From positions 62,001-126,000 of the forward strand of contig CAUWNS010000004.1 in the NCBI GenBank assembly GCA_963560245.1: DNA of 64,000 bases, written 5' to 3'. Each line of letters opens with the position of its first letter. The stretch's first letter is position 1. The notes under the pieces were generated by a model. It was not told the origin of the DNA and made no database searches. It saw nothing but the letters and a program-made list of their open reading frames with translations. Below, one piece after another: positions 1 through 7,670 of the stretch. Origin of the DNA: Pseudoruminococcus_B sp937901805. Lineage in GTDB: Bacteria; Bacillota; Clostridia; Oscillospirales; Ruminococcaceae. Both the position numbers and the translations under genes were made by a program.

Positions 1-20
1 ATGGTGATTTGGGCTTTCAT
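1..20 (-). CDS. start of an unknown protein, cut by window edge
   Basis: An ATG on the minus strand at position 20 follows the stop of the upstream small membrane protein by three bases and is preceded by GGAGG inside the end of that gene. Only six codons (MKAQIT) are in the window, so no function can be given. Its placement suggests a third member of the ECF sigma operon. Confidence 0.4.
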
Positions 21-23
21 GAA

Positions 24-299
24 TTATTTGTCCTCCAATCGAAACCGGTGATATAACATCCCATCCATGCAAAATCCAATCACGAGCATTGCGCTGCAGG
101 CCGTCAGTAAATGGGAAGTCTTTGCATAGGGGATGGAGATGAAGAGGAAAAACAAAGCGGCAAGCGCGCTGTAAATCATTGCGGATAACAACAGCAGGAA
201 CCGGTTTTTTTTACGCGCCGCCTGTTTTTGATGTTCTTCTATTTGCAGTCTGCTGACAATGCTCCACATTTCATCCAGGTATTTTCGATCGTCTTTCAT
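24..299 (-). CDS. small membrane protein of ECF sigma operon
   Basis: A 91-residue protein whose ATG overlaps the stop of the ECF sigma gene, so the two are translationally coupled. The first 32 residues are charged and cytosolic-looking. Two hydrophobic segments follow at about 34-57 and 62-80. The position directly after an ECF sigma factor suggests an anti-sigma or sensor role, but no zinc-binding anti-sigma motif is visible and I do not recognise a named family. The role is inference. Confidence 0.7.
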   Translation of the reverse strand: MKDDRKYLDEMWSIVSRLQIEEHQKQAARKKNRFLLLLSAMIYSALAALFFLFISIPYAKTSHLLTACSAMLVIGFCMDGMLYHRFRLEDK

Positions 300-838
300 T
301 CTTTTTCCCTCCTCAAAAGCTGTTTTTTCAATGTTTTCCTTGCACGGTGCAGGATGATTTTGATCTGCGCCTGGGTTTTGCCCATGACTTTGGCGATCGA
401 GCGGTAATCCATCTGCTCATAGGCAAATAGATAGAGCGCGGTGCGGTACTCTGGTTTCAGCCGGGAAACCGCAAGGGAAACCCTCTCCCGTTCTTCCTTT
501 GCCAAAGCGGTGGTTTCCGGAAGCCCCTCTCTGGAAACCAGTTCCAGTTCTTCCTCGGAAAGCGCGGCAGTTTCCCGCTTCAGGCGGGAAAGATCCGTGC
601 ATCGGTTGCGGATTATGGTATAGAGGTAAGCTTTGAAGGAAGCGCCGTCTTTCCATTGTTTCCGCCGGACATAGAGTTTCGCGAAACACTCCTGGACAAT
701 GTCCTCTGCGTCGAAACGGTTTGCAGTAAAACGGGCGGCAAACCGAACCGCATGATCCCGGTGACGGAGTACCAGCGCCTCAAACGCATCCTTGTCCCCT
801 GCGGCCGCCCGCTGCATCAGCAGGTTGTCTTCCTCCAT
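296..838 (-). CDS. ECF-family RNA polymerase sigma factor
   Basis: A 180-residue sigma-70 family protein of the extracytoplasmic-function type, with region 2 (about 20-90, containing DAEDIVQECFAKLY) and a region 4 helix-turn-helix (about 120-170, containing YRSIAKVMGKTQAQIKI) and no regions 1 or 3. The start is an ATG preceded by AAAGGAGG. It directs RNA polymerase to a small regulon, usually under control of a membrane anti-sigma factor; the coupled downstream membrane protein is the candidate. An ECF-type promoter immediately upstream suggests it drives its own transcription. Confidence 0.92.
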   Translation of the reverse strand: MEEDNLLMQRAAAGDKDAFEALVLRHRDHAVRFAARFTANRFDAEDIVQECFAKLYVRRKQWKDGASFKAYLYTIIRNRCTDLSRLKRETAALSEEELELVSREGLPETTALAKEERERVSLAVSRLKPEYRTALYLFAYEQMDYRSIAKVMGKTQAQIKIILHRARKTLKKQLLRREKE

Positions 839-869
839 GTAATTTACCTCCTTTCCGGTTCCATAAGCT

Positions 870-897
870 TATACGAATGGGTTTTGGAAAAGTTACA
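870..897 (-). promoter_or_regulatory. ECF-type autoregulatory promoter
   Basis: On the minus strand the sequence reads TGTAAC, 16 bases, then CGTATA. This is close to the sigma-W type ECF consensus (TGAAAC-N16-CGTATA). It lies about 30 bases upstream of the ECF sigma start, as expected for autoregulation. Confidence 0.65.
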
Positions 898-1169
898 GGG
901 AATATGAAATTTTTCTTTAGTATTCCCCTTTTCTGTTTTTCTGTGGGATCTCTTCAGGGAGAGAGCTGGGTTCATGGGGAAAGCCCGGCTTGCCCCGCAT
1001 TTTGCAGGAAGAATCCCGGTTTTGCAGGTTTCCTTCTAGCAGTTTTATCGGGGATGCGGACATTTTCGTTTTCCGGCTCCCTTTTCCCGTCCGAATCCCC
1101 AATGGATCGCCCGCCGTTTTGGGGGATGGCGCCCCGGTGCTTTTTTCTTGCCGTATGGCGGCGGTTTCG
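898..1169. other. intergenic region, no gene seen
   Basis: This is the divergent spacer between the ECF operon and the cobalamin operon. It contains a weak inverted repeat (GGGAATA at 898, TATTCCC at 921) followed by a T-rich stretch. Overlapping open frames have no ribosome site and no recognisable protein, so I regard the region as non-coding. Confidence 0.5.
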
Positions 1170-1198
1170 TTGACAAGCCATGGGGGATGGGGTAAGAT
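1170..1198 (+). promoter_or_regulatory. promoter of the cobalamin operon
   Basis: TTGACA at 1170-1175, a 17-base spacer and TAAGAT at 1193-1198 match a sigma-A promoter. It lies about 70 bases before the riboswitch and is the only convincing promoter seen for the whole 17-kb operon. Confidence 0.75.
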
Positions 1199-1269
1199 AA
1201 AAACAACCGCTTGCCCGCTCGAACTCTTTCGAAAATGGACAAGCGGAGATCAGAAACAGAAAGCCCAAA

Positions 1270-1434
1270 CGGTGCCCGGCCAGCATGCCGGGAGAATAGG
1301 GAAGATCGGGTGAAAATCCCGCGCGGTCCCCGCCGCTGTAAACGGATGAAACACCGGCATCATTGCCACTGCCGCCGAAAGGCCGGCGGGAAGGCGCCGG
1401 AAGAAGATCCGCAAGCCAGAAGACCTGCCTTTGG
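1270..1434 (+). promoter_or_regulatory. cobalamin riboswitch aptamer
   Basis: The segment has the ordered hallmarks of the AdoCbl riboswitch: GGTGCC near its start, GGGAGAATAGGGAA, GGTGAAAATCCC, the CGCTGTAAACGG core, and the B12 box GCAAGCCAGAAGACCTGCC at 1411-1429. It should bind adenosylcobalamin and shut off the biosynthetic operon downstream. The boundaries are approximate. Confidence 0.95.
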
Positions 1435-1474
1435 GCGCTCGAGAACGTATCTGTCCACGGAAGGATGGACCGGT

Positions 1475-1521
1475 ACATGCACCGGAATCTCCATTGGGGG
1501 TTTCCGGATTTTGGTGCATGT
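1475..1521 (+). promoter_or_regulatory. riboswitch expression-platform hairpin
   Basis: ACATGCACC and GGTGCATGT form the ends of a long inverted repeat, with CCGGAA and TTCCGG inside it. It sits between the B12 box and the terminator. It may take part in the antiterminator switch; which pairing forms with ligand is inference. Confidence 0.55.
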
Positions 1522-1555
1522 CCGCTTTGGGGTTTGTCCCAGGGCGGATATTTTT
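1522..1555 (+). terminator. riboswitch-controlled intrinsic terminator
   Basis: CCGCTTTGGG and CCCAGGGCGG form a 10-bp stem (two G-U pairs) around GTTTGT, followed by ATATTTTT. It ends 31 bases before the cbiK start, so the riboswitch probably works by premature termination. Confidence 0.8.
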
Positions 1556-1586
1556 CATCATGCACATCAAAAAGAGAGGAATATCC

Positions 1587-2363
1587 ATGAAAAAACAAGC
1601 AATCATCATGGTGAGTTTTGGAACGACCCGCCCGCAGACAAGGGAGCGTGCCATCGGCGGGATTGAACGCGCCGTACAGGCGCGCTATCCGGAAATTCCG
1701 GTGTTCCGGGCGTTTACCTCCCGGATTGTCGTCCGGGAAACCATGAAAAACGAGGGGATTTCCATCCCCTCCCTGGAAACCCTGCTCGCTTCTCTGAAAG
1801 ACGAAGGGTATACCCACCTTTCCATCCAGCCGACCCATATCATCCATGGGGAGGAATATGAAAAACTCCGCGCGCAGGTTGTGGGTTTTGCGGCGGAATT
1901 TCAAGAGATCCGCCTAGGGGCGCCTTTGCTTGATCGGACGGAGGATTATTTCGCCCTGCTCAAAGCGGCTGTCCCCTTTTACCACCTCCAGCCGGAGGAG
2001 GCCCTGCTGTGGATGGGGCACGGGACGGCGCATTTTGCAGACGCCGCCTACTCTGCGATGGACAGCATGGCAAAGGATGCAGGCTGTGAGCAGGTTTTCG
2101 TCACTACGGTGGAGGGGTATCCGACGCTTGCCGCGGCGGAGAAAAAACTCCGCCGGGCTCGATACCGAAAGCTCTGCCTTGCCCCGCTGATGGTGGTGGC
2201 GGGAGATCATGCGGAAAACGATATGGCCGGGCCGGAGGACAGCTTTTCCGCCGTCCTTGCGCAGCAGGGCTATCAGGTGCGCTGCGTGCTCGCCGGCCTG
2301 GGGGAGATCCCCGCCGTGCAGGAAATCTACCTTTCCCATCTTCAACAGGCAAAGCAGCTGTAA
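1587..2363 (+). CDS. cbiK: sirohydrochlorin cobaltochelatase CbiK
   Basis: A 258-residue class II chelatase that inserts Co2+ into sirohydrochlorin, the committing step of the anaerobic cobalamin pathway. The metal-binding histidines are visible in MGHGTAH (His145, the same number as in the Salmonella enzyme) and AGDHAEND (His208). The N-terminal MVSFGTT is typical of the family. The ATG at 1587 is chosen because AGAGAGGA precedes it and upstream codons run back through the riboswitch. No signal peptide is present, so it is cytosolic. It is the first gene after the riboswitch. Confidence 0.95.
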   Translation: MKKQAIIMVSFGTTRPQTRERAIGGIERAVQARYPEIPVFRAFTSRIVVRETMKNEGISIPSLETLLASLKDEGYTHLSIQPTHIIHGEEYEKLRAQVVGFAAEFQEIRLGAPLLDRTEDYFALLKAAVPFYHLQPEEALLWMGHGTAHFADAAYSAMDSMAKDAGCEQVFVTTVEGYPTLAAAEKKLRRARYRKLCLAPLMVVAGDHAENDMAGPEDSFSAVLAQQGYQVRCVLAGLGEIPAVQEIYLSHLQQAKQL

Positions 2364-2396
2364 GGCGCGGTGAAAAACGGCAGGGGAGGTGCCTTT

Positions 2397-3527
2397 ATGA
2401 AACTGGAAGAATATGTGTTCAAAGGTTCCAAACGCCTGAGGTGCGGCTACACTACGGGGAGCTGTGCGGCGCTTGCGGCGCAGGCCGCCGCGAAAACCCT
2501 GCTTATGAAAACCGCCTGCCGCACCGCCGGCCTCGTAACCCCCAAAGGGATTGCGCTTGAGGTGCCGGTGGAGGAGATCACCGTGGGGGAGGATTTCGCC
2601 CGCTGCGCTGTGCGCAAGGACAGCGGCGACGATCCGGATATCACCGACGGCGTCCTCGTCTTCTGTGAAGCCCGCCTTGTCCCCGGCCCCGGGATTACCA
2701 TTGAGGGCGGGGAAGGCGTCGGCCGGGTCACCAAACGGGGGCTTGATCAGCCGGTGGGGGCGGCCGCCATCAACCGGGTGCCCCGGCAGATGATTGCCCA
2801 GGCAGTGGAAGCGGCTTGTGAAGAAGCCGGATACGACGGGGGCCTGCTCGTCACGGTGAGTATCCCGGAGGGCCGGACGCTCGCCGCACGCACGTTTAAC
2901 CCCCGCCTGGGAATCGAAGGCGGATTGTCCATCCTCGGGACTACCGGGATTGTCGAACCGATGAGCGAACAGGCGATGGTGGACAGCCTGGAGCTGGAAA
3001 TCAAAATGCGCGCGCAGGAACCGGGAAAAATCCTGGTGCTCGCGCCCGGCAACTATGGGGCGGATTTTATCCGGAACACACCCGCCCTGCACTTGGCGCC
3101 GGTCGTCAAATGCTCCAATTATATCGGGGACGCGGTGGAATTCGGCGCGCGCTATGGTTTTGGGGAGATCCTGCTTGTCGGGCATATCGGCAAGCTTGTC
3201 AAGCTCGCCGCCGGGGGGCGCAATACTCATTCGCGTTATGCGGACTGCCGGCTGGAGGTGCTGACCGCCTATGCGGCGCTTTCCGGCTGTACGGCGCAGG
3301 TGGCGCGGGAACTGATGGAAAGCGCCACCACGGATGAAGCAGTGCGGATATTGGAAGAACAGGGCCTGCTCGGGGCGGTTGTCCCGATGCTCCTTGAAAA
3401 AATAGAAAATACCCTCTCCCGGTTTGCCGGGGAGAGGGTTCGCGCAGGCGCCGTGCTCTTTGGGACGCGGGGTCTGCTCGGGCTGACAAATCAGGCAAAG
3501 GCAATGATAAGGAGGAATCAGGATTGA
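2397..3527 (+). CDS. cbiD: cobalt-precorrin-5B C1-methyltransferase CbiD
   Basis: A 376-residue CbiD family protein that uses S-adenosylmethionine to methylate C1 of cobalt-precorrin-5B during ring contraction. The family signature CGYTTGSCAALAAQAA is near the N-terminus and VGHIGKLVKLAAGG lies towards the C-terminus. The ATG at 2397 follows GGGGAGG. An earlier in-frame ATG at 2370 has no ribosome site. The stop overlaps the cbiL start by four bases. Confidence 0.95.
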   Translation: MKLEEYVFKGSKRLRCGYTTGSCAALAAQAAAKTLLMKTACRTAGLVTPKGIALEVPVEEITVGEDFARCAVRKDSGDDPDITDGVLVFCEARLVPGPGITIEGGEGVGRVTKRGLDQPVGAAAINRVPRQMIAQAVEAACEEAGYDGGLLVTVSIPEGRTLAARTFNPRLGIEGGLSILGTTGIVEPMSEQAMVDSLELEIKMRAQEPGKILVLAPGNYGADFIRNTPALHLAPVVKCSNYIGDAVEFGARYGFGEILLVGHIGKLVKLAAGGRNTHSRYADCRLEVLTAYAALSGCTAQVARELMESATTDEAVRILEEQGLLGAVVPMLLEKIENTLSRFAGERVRAGAVLFGTRGLLGLTNQAKAMIRRNQD

Positions 3528-4231
3528 AACAGGGGATTTTGTACGGCGTGGGGATTGGCCCGGGGGACCCGGAACTCCTCACCCTCAAAGCGGTGCGGGT
3601 TTTGCAGGAATGCCCGGTCATCGCCTGCCCGCAGACGGAAGGGGAAAAGAACCTGGCGCTGGACATTGTGAAAAGCGCAGTGCCGCTGGAGGGAAAACGG
3701 GTTTTGTACCTCCCCTTCTCTATGCGGGGGAACCGGGAAGAGCGGGAAAAAGCCCACCGTCAAACCGCCGGGCTGCTCCTTTCCGAACTGCATGCAGGAC
3801 GGGACGTCGCCATGATCACCCTGGGGGACGTTACCCTGTATTCCACCTTCGGCCATCTGGAACCGTTTGTCAGGGAATCCGGCTGTGAAACCAGGATGAT
3901 CCCCGGCGTGCCGAGCTTCTGCGCGGTCGCCGCCCGGCTTGGGATCAGCCTGACCGAGGGCTGCCGGCAGCTCCATGTCCTGCCGGTTGGGCACGCAGGC
4001 TGGGAGGCCGGGCTTTCCCAGCCCGGCGCCAAGGTGCTGATGAAAGCGGGAAAGGATTTGCAGGGCCTTGCAGAAATCCTTCGGGAACGGGGACTGCTGG
4101 AACAGGCCGCCTTCATTCAAAACTGCGGGCTTTCCGATGAGGTGATCTGCCGGGATTTGAGCGGGGAGCTGCCCAAGACCGGGTACTTTACCACAGTGGT
4201 CATTCCAGAGGAAAAGGGGAACGAGCGATGA
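3524..4231 (+). CDS. cbiL: cobalt-factor II C20-methyltransferase CbiL
   Basis: A 235-residue member of the tetrapyrrole methylase family that adds the C20 methyl group to cobalt-factor II. The SAM-binding loop GVGIGPGDPELLTLKA is at residues 8-23, and MITLGDVTLYSTF is the second family motif. The start is TTG, preceded by AAGGAGGA and overlapping the cbiD stop. The stop overlaps the ATG of cbiF. Confidence 0.95.
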   Translation: MKQGILYGVGIGPGDPELLTLKAVRVLQECPVIACPQTEGEKNLALDIVKSAVPLEGKRVLYLPFSMRGNREEREKAHRQTAGLLLSELHAGRDVAMITLGDVTLYSTFGHLEPFVRESGCETRMIPGVPSFCAVAARLGISLTEGCRQLHVLPVGHAGWEAGLSQPGAKVLMKAGKDLQGLAEILRERGLLEQAAFIQNCGLSDEVICRDLSGELPKTGYFTTVVIPEEKGNER

Positions 4232-4986
4232 TTTTCTTTGTAGGGGCGGGCAGCGGCGCACCGGATTTGATCACCGTGCGCGGACAGAACCTGTTGAAAA
4301 AAGCGGACAGAATCATCTATGCGGGCAGCCTTGTCAATCCACAGCTTCTGGAAGCGGCAAAACCCAGCTGTGTCATACAGGACAGCGCGTCCATGACGCT
4401 CGAGCAGGTGGTTTCCTCCATGCTCGAATGCGAGCGGGAGGGCGGCCTGTGCGTGCGCCTGCACACCGGCGATCCCAGTATCTACGGGGCTATCCGGGAG
4501 CAGATGGATTGTCTGGAACAGGCAGGTGTGGAATATGAGGTTGTCCCCGGCGTTTCCAGCCTGTGCGGGGCGGCGGCGGCCCTGCGGGCGGAGTATACGC
4601 TCCCCGGGGTCAGCCAGTCTGTGATCATCACCCGGATGGCGGGGCGCACCCCTGTCCCGCAGGGACAGGAGGTCAAAAGCCTTGCCAAACACGGGGCTAC
4701 GATGGTGCTGTTTTTGAGCGCCGGCCTGCTTCACCAGGCGCAGGAAGAACTGTTGGAGGGCGGTTATTCGCCGGATACGCCGGCGGCCATCGTGTACAAG
4801 GCCACCTGGCCGGACGAGCAGGTCTTCCGCTGCACGGTCGGTACGCTGGCGCAGACGGCGGAAAAAAACCATATCGGCAAAACGGCATTGATCACAGTAG
4901 GCGGGTTCTTGGGAAAGTGCTATGAGCGATCTAAGCTTTATGACTCCTCCTTTACAACCGGATATCGGAAAGGAACGGAGATATGA
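4228..4986 (+). CDS. cbiF: cobalt-precorrin-4 C11-methyltransferase CbiF
   Basis: A 252-residue tetrapyrrole methylase that methylates C11 of cobalt-precorrin-4. GAGSGAPDLITVRG near the N-terminus, YAGSLVNPQLL and HTGDPSIYGAIREQM are characteristic of the CbiF/CobM branch. It is coupled at both ends by four-base overlaps with cbiL and cbiG. Confidence 0.96.
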   Translation: MIFFVGAGSGAPDLITVRGQNLLKKADRIIYAGSLVNPQLLEAAKPSCVIQDSASMTLEQVVSSMLECEREGGLCVRLHTGDPSIYGAIREQMDCLEQAGVEYEVVPGVSSLCGAAAALRAEYTLPGVSQSVIITRMAGRTPVPQGQEVKSLAKHGATMVLFLSAGLLHQAQEELLEGGYSPDTPAAIVYKATWPDEQVFRCTVGTLAQTAEKNHIGKTALITVGGFLGKCYERSKLYDSSFTTGYRKGTEI

Positions 4987-6020
4987 AAGCGTCTCTGATC
5001 GCTTTTTCCCGGCGCGGCCTTGCGCTGGCGCAGAAAATTGCCGCAAACCTGCCGCAGGAATGCGGGGATACGGCGAGTGTGTCCGCCGGCTTTGGGGAGG
5101 AAAAGGTGGATTTGCACGCCTTTACCCGACAGGCGTTTGCCGAGTCCGATCTGCTTGTCTTTGTCGGGGCGGCGGGGATTGCCGTGCGCGCGGTTGCCCC
5201 ATATATACACTCCAAGCTGACCGATCCAGCAGTGGTGTCGGTGGACGAGGGGGCGCAGTTCTGTATCCCCCTGCTCTCCGGGCATATCGGAGGGGCAAAC
5301 CGCTTTGCCCTCCGGATCGCGGAGATTACCGGCGCGGTTGCCGTTGTGACGACGGCTACGGACGTCCACGGCCTGTTTGCCGTGGATGACTGGGCGGCGC
5401 GCCGGGGCTATTTTCTGGAAAACCCCGGCGCGGCCAAACGGGTTTCCGCGAATCTGCTTGCCGGCAGTCCCGTCGGGGTCTGCTGTGATTTCCCGGTGGA
5501 GGGAGCCCTCCCTGCAGGGCTTTTCTGGGAGGAATCCCGGCCCGGTTTGCGCATCACACTGCACGCCGGGGCGGAGGAACCGGAGATTTTGCATATTGTC
5601 CCGCCGTTTGCCATACTCGGGATCGGCTGCCGCAGACAGACCCCCGTTGAAAAAATTGAACAGGCGTTTTCCTCCTTTTGCCGGGAAAACCGGCTTTCCC
5701 CCCACGCGTTTTCCAGGGTGTGCAGCATTGATCTCAAGCAGAAAGAAGCGGGAATTCTCTCTTTCTGCTCCCAACATGGATTGGAATTTGCTGCCTACTC
5801 CGCGCAGCAGCTTGCCGCTTTGCAGGGGGCGTTTACCCCCTCTGCGTTTGTCAGCAAGGTGACGGGCGTGGACAATGTCTGCGAGCGCGCGGCAGTGCTT
5901 GGGGCCGGGCCGGGCGGGAAACTGCTGGTGAAAAAGACAGTGTCCGAGGGCGTGACCCTGGCGGCTGCCGTCACAGCGCAGCCTGTCTGCTTTCATCTGG
6001 AGACAGAGAAACCGGTTTGA
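4983..6020 (+). CDS. cbiG: cobalt-precorrin-5A hydrolase CbiG
   Basis: A 345-residue CbiG that opens the ring-contraction lactone of cobalt-precorrin-5A and releases acetaldehyde. The N-terminal domain carries FVGAAGIAVRAVAPYI and PLLSGHIGGANRFA. The C-terminal domain carries ILGIGCRRQTPVEKIEQA. It is present only in the anaerobic pathway, consistent with CbiK and CbiD. After it the operon has an unusual gap of 157 bases. Confidence 0.95.
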   Translation: MKASLIAFSRRGLALAQKIAANLPQECGDTASVSAGFGEEKVDLHAFTRQAFAESDLLVFVGAAGIAVRAVAPYIHSKLTDPAVVSVDEGAQFCIPLLSGHIGGANRFALRIAEITGAVAVVTTATDVHGLFAVDDWAARRGYFLENPGAAKRVSANLLAGSPVGVCCDFPVEGALPAGLFWEESRPGLRITLHAGAEEPEILHIVPPFAILGIGCRRQTPVEKIEQAFSSFCRENRLSPHAFSRVCSIDLKQKEAGILSFCSQHGLEFAAYSAQQLAALQGAFTPSAFVSKVTGVDNVCERAAVLGAGPGGKLLVKKTVSEGVTLAAAVTAQPVCFHLETEKPV

Positions 6021-6177
6021 GCGGGAAAGCAGGGGGTTCTCCAGATGAAACTTTTTCAAAACGCAGAAAGCCCCTCTGTTTGCTGTGAGGTTCCTGCGAC
6101 AGAAGCGGAACCATTGTCCGGCCTGCCCCAGCGGGCGTGGGACATTTTTACATTTAGGAATTTCCGGAGGTGGACGG

Positions 6178-6915
6178 ATGAAACTCTATGTCATCGGAAT
6201 CGGGCCGGGCGGCAGGGAGGATATGACCCTGCGCGCGGTCAACGCGCTCAAGGACTGTGATACGCTGGTCGGATATCCGGTCTATGTGGATTTGGTAAAG
6301 CACCTTTTTGAAGGGGAACGGATTTTGACAACCCCCATGAAACAGGAAATTGAGCGCTGTACTATGGCGGTGGAACAGGCGCTGGCGGGCCATACGGTTG
6401 CAATGGTCTGCTCCGGGGACGCCGGGATCTATGGGATGGCCGGACTAATCCTGGAAGTGGCAAAGGGACATCCGGAACTGGATGTGGAGATTGTCCCCGG
6501 CGTCACGGCGGCGCTCTCAGGCGCGGCGGTGCTCGGCGCGCCCCTGGCGCATGATTTTGCAGTGATCAGCCTCAGCGACCTGCTCACCCCGTGGGAGACG
6601 ATCGCAGCAAGGCTGCGCGCGGCGGCGCAGGCGGATTTTGCAGTGTGCCTGTATAATCCAGCCAGCAAAAAGCGCGCGGATTACCTGCACCGCGCCTGCG
6701 AAATCCTGTTGGAGACAAAATCCCCGCAGACGGTCTGTGCGATTGTTCGCAATATCGGCAGGCAGGGGGAGAGTTCCCGGATTCTGACGCTCGAACAGCT
6801 CAGCCAGACCCCTGCGGATATGTTTACCACGGTTTTTATTGGCAACAGCATGACAAAGGTGGTCGGCGGGAAGATGGTGACCCCGCGCGGCTATGAGGCC
6901 AAGGGGACATTATGA
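6178..6915 (+). CDS. cbiH: cobalt-precorrin-3B C17-methyltransferase CbiH
   Basis: A 245-residue tetrapyrrole methylase that methylates C17 and drives ring contraction. GIGPGGREDMTLRAVNAL is the SAM loop, and CSGDAGIYGMAGL is the family motif. The ATG at 6178 is preceded by GGAGG; in-frame upstream codons back to 6085 lack a ribosome site. The stop overlaps cobK. The 6021-6177 gap before it holds an overlapping open frame starting at 6045 that I do not consider a gene. Confidence 0.95.
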   Translation: MKLYVIGIGPGGREDMTLRAVNALKDCDTLVGYPVYVDLVKHLFEGERILTTPMKQEIERCTMAVEQALAGHTVAMVCSGDAGIYGMAGLILEVAKGHPELDVEIVPGVTAALSGAAVLGAPLAHDFAVISLSDLLTPWETIAARLRAAAQADFAVCLYNPASKKRADYLHRACEILLETKSPQTVCAIVRNIGRQGESSRILTLEQLSQTPADMFTTVFIGNSMTKVVGGKMVTPRGYEAKGTL

Positions 6916-7670
6916 AGGTACTGATTTTTTCCGGAACCACCGAGGGAAAACGCCTTGCGCAGACCCTGCTTACTATCGGCGGCTTTCAGGTCACTGTGAG
7001 CGTGGCGACCGAATACGGCGCGCACAGTATGGAGGGCGTTCCCGGCTGTACGCTGCTGGAAGGGCGACTGTCCTGTTCCGGGATGGAACGCCTGCTCACA
7101 GAAAAGAAATATGGCGTAGTGGTGGACGCCACGCACCCCTACGCGCGCGAAGTTACGGAAAACCTCCGGCTGGCCTGTACCCATGCGGGGGTGCCGTATT
7201 TGCGCCTGATCCGGGAATCCACGCCGCCGGATTCAAACAGCCTGCTTGCCCCCAGTACGGAGGAAGCGGTGCAGGCGCTCTGCCGGATGCCGGGGAATAT
7301 CCTGCTGACGACCGGGGCAAAGGAGCTCGCCCGGTTCTGTACCGTCCCCGGTTACCGGGAGAGGATCTACCCCCGGGTACTCCCAATGGAATCCTCTTTG
7401 AAAACATGCCTCGCACTCGGATATGAACGCAGCCATATCATCGCCATGCAGGGGCCTTTCTGCGAGGAGCTGAACCTCGCGCTGATCCGGCAGTTTTCCA
7501 TCCGCTGCCTGGTCACAAAGGAAAGCGGGCGGGAAGGCGGATATGAGGAAAAGCTTTCCGCCGCCAGAAAAGCGGAGATTCCCGTAATCGTCATCGCCCG
7601 CCCACAGGAAACAGGCAGTTCCTTTGCAGAAATTGTCCAGATTCTCACAGAAAAGAGGGGAATATCGTGA
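6912..7670 (+). CDS. cobK: cobalt-precorrin-6A reductase CobK/CbiJ
   Basis: A 252-residue NAD(P)H-dependent reductase of cobalt-precorrin-6A. The N-terminal ILIFSGTTEGKRLA-like segment (here VLIFSGTTEGKRLAQ), VVDATHPYAREVTENL and LLTTGAKELARF are typical of the family. It overlaps its neighbours on both sides. Genes of the anaerobic pathway are often called cbiJ, and the two names are used for the same reaction. Confidence 0.95.
   Translation: MKVLIFSGTTEGKRLAQTLLTIGGFQVTVSVATEYGAHSMEGVPGCTLLEGRLSCSGMERLLTEKKYGVVVDATHPYAREVTENLRLACTHAGVPYLRLIRESTPPDSNSLLAPSTEEAVQALCRMPGNILLTTGAKELARFCTVPGYRERIYPRVLPMESSLKTCLALGYERSHIIAMQGPFCEELNLALIRQFSIRCLVTKESGREGGYEEKLSAARKAEIPVIVIARPQETGSSFAEIVQILTEKRGIS

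Noticed and set aside
972..1904. Long minus-strand open frame across the riboswitch and cbiK
   Set aside because: It is the antisense of a GC-rich gene and a known RNA element, has no ribosome site and gives no recognisable protein.
1914..3230. 438-codon minus-strand frame opposite cbiK and cbiD
   Set aside because: It is a shadow of the high third-position GC in the real genes, and its composition is unlike the other proteins.
6045..6260. 71-codon frame in the gap between cbiG and cbiH
   Set aside because: There is an AGGGGG before its ATG, but half of it overlaps cbiH out of frame and the product resembles nothing; more likely part of the cbiH leader.
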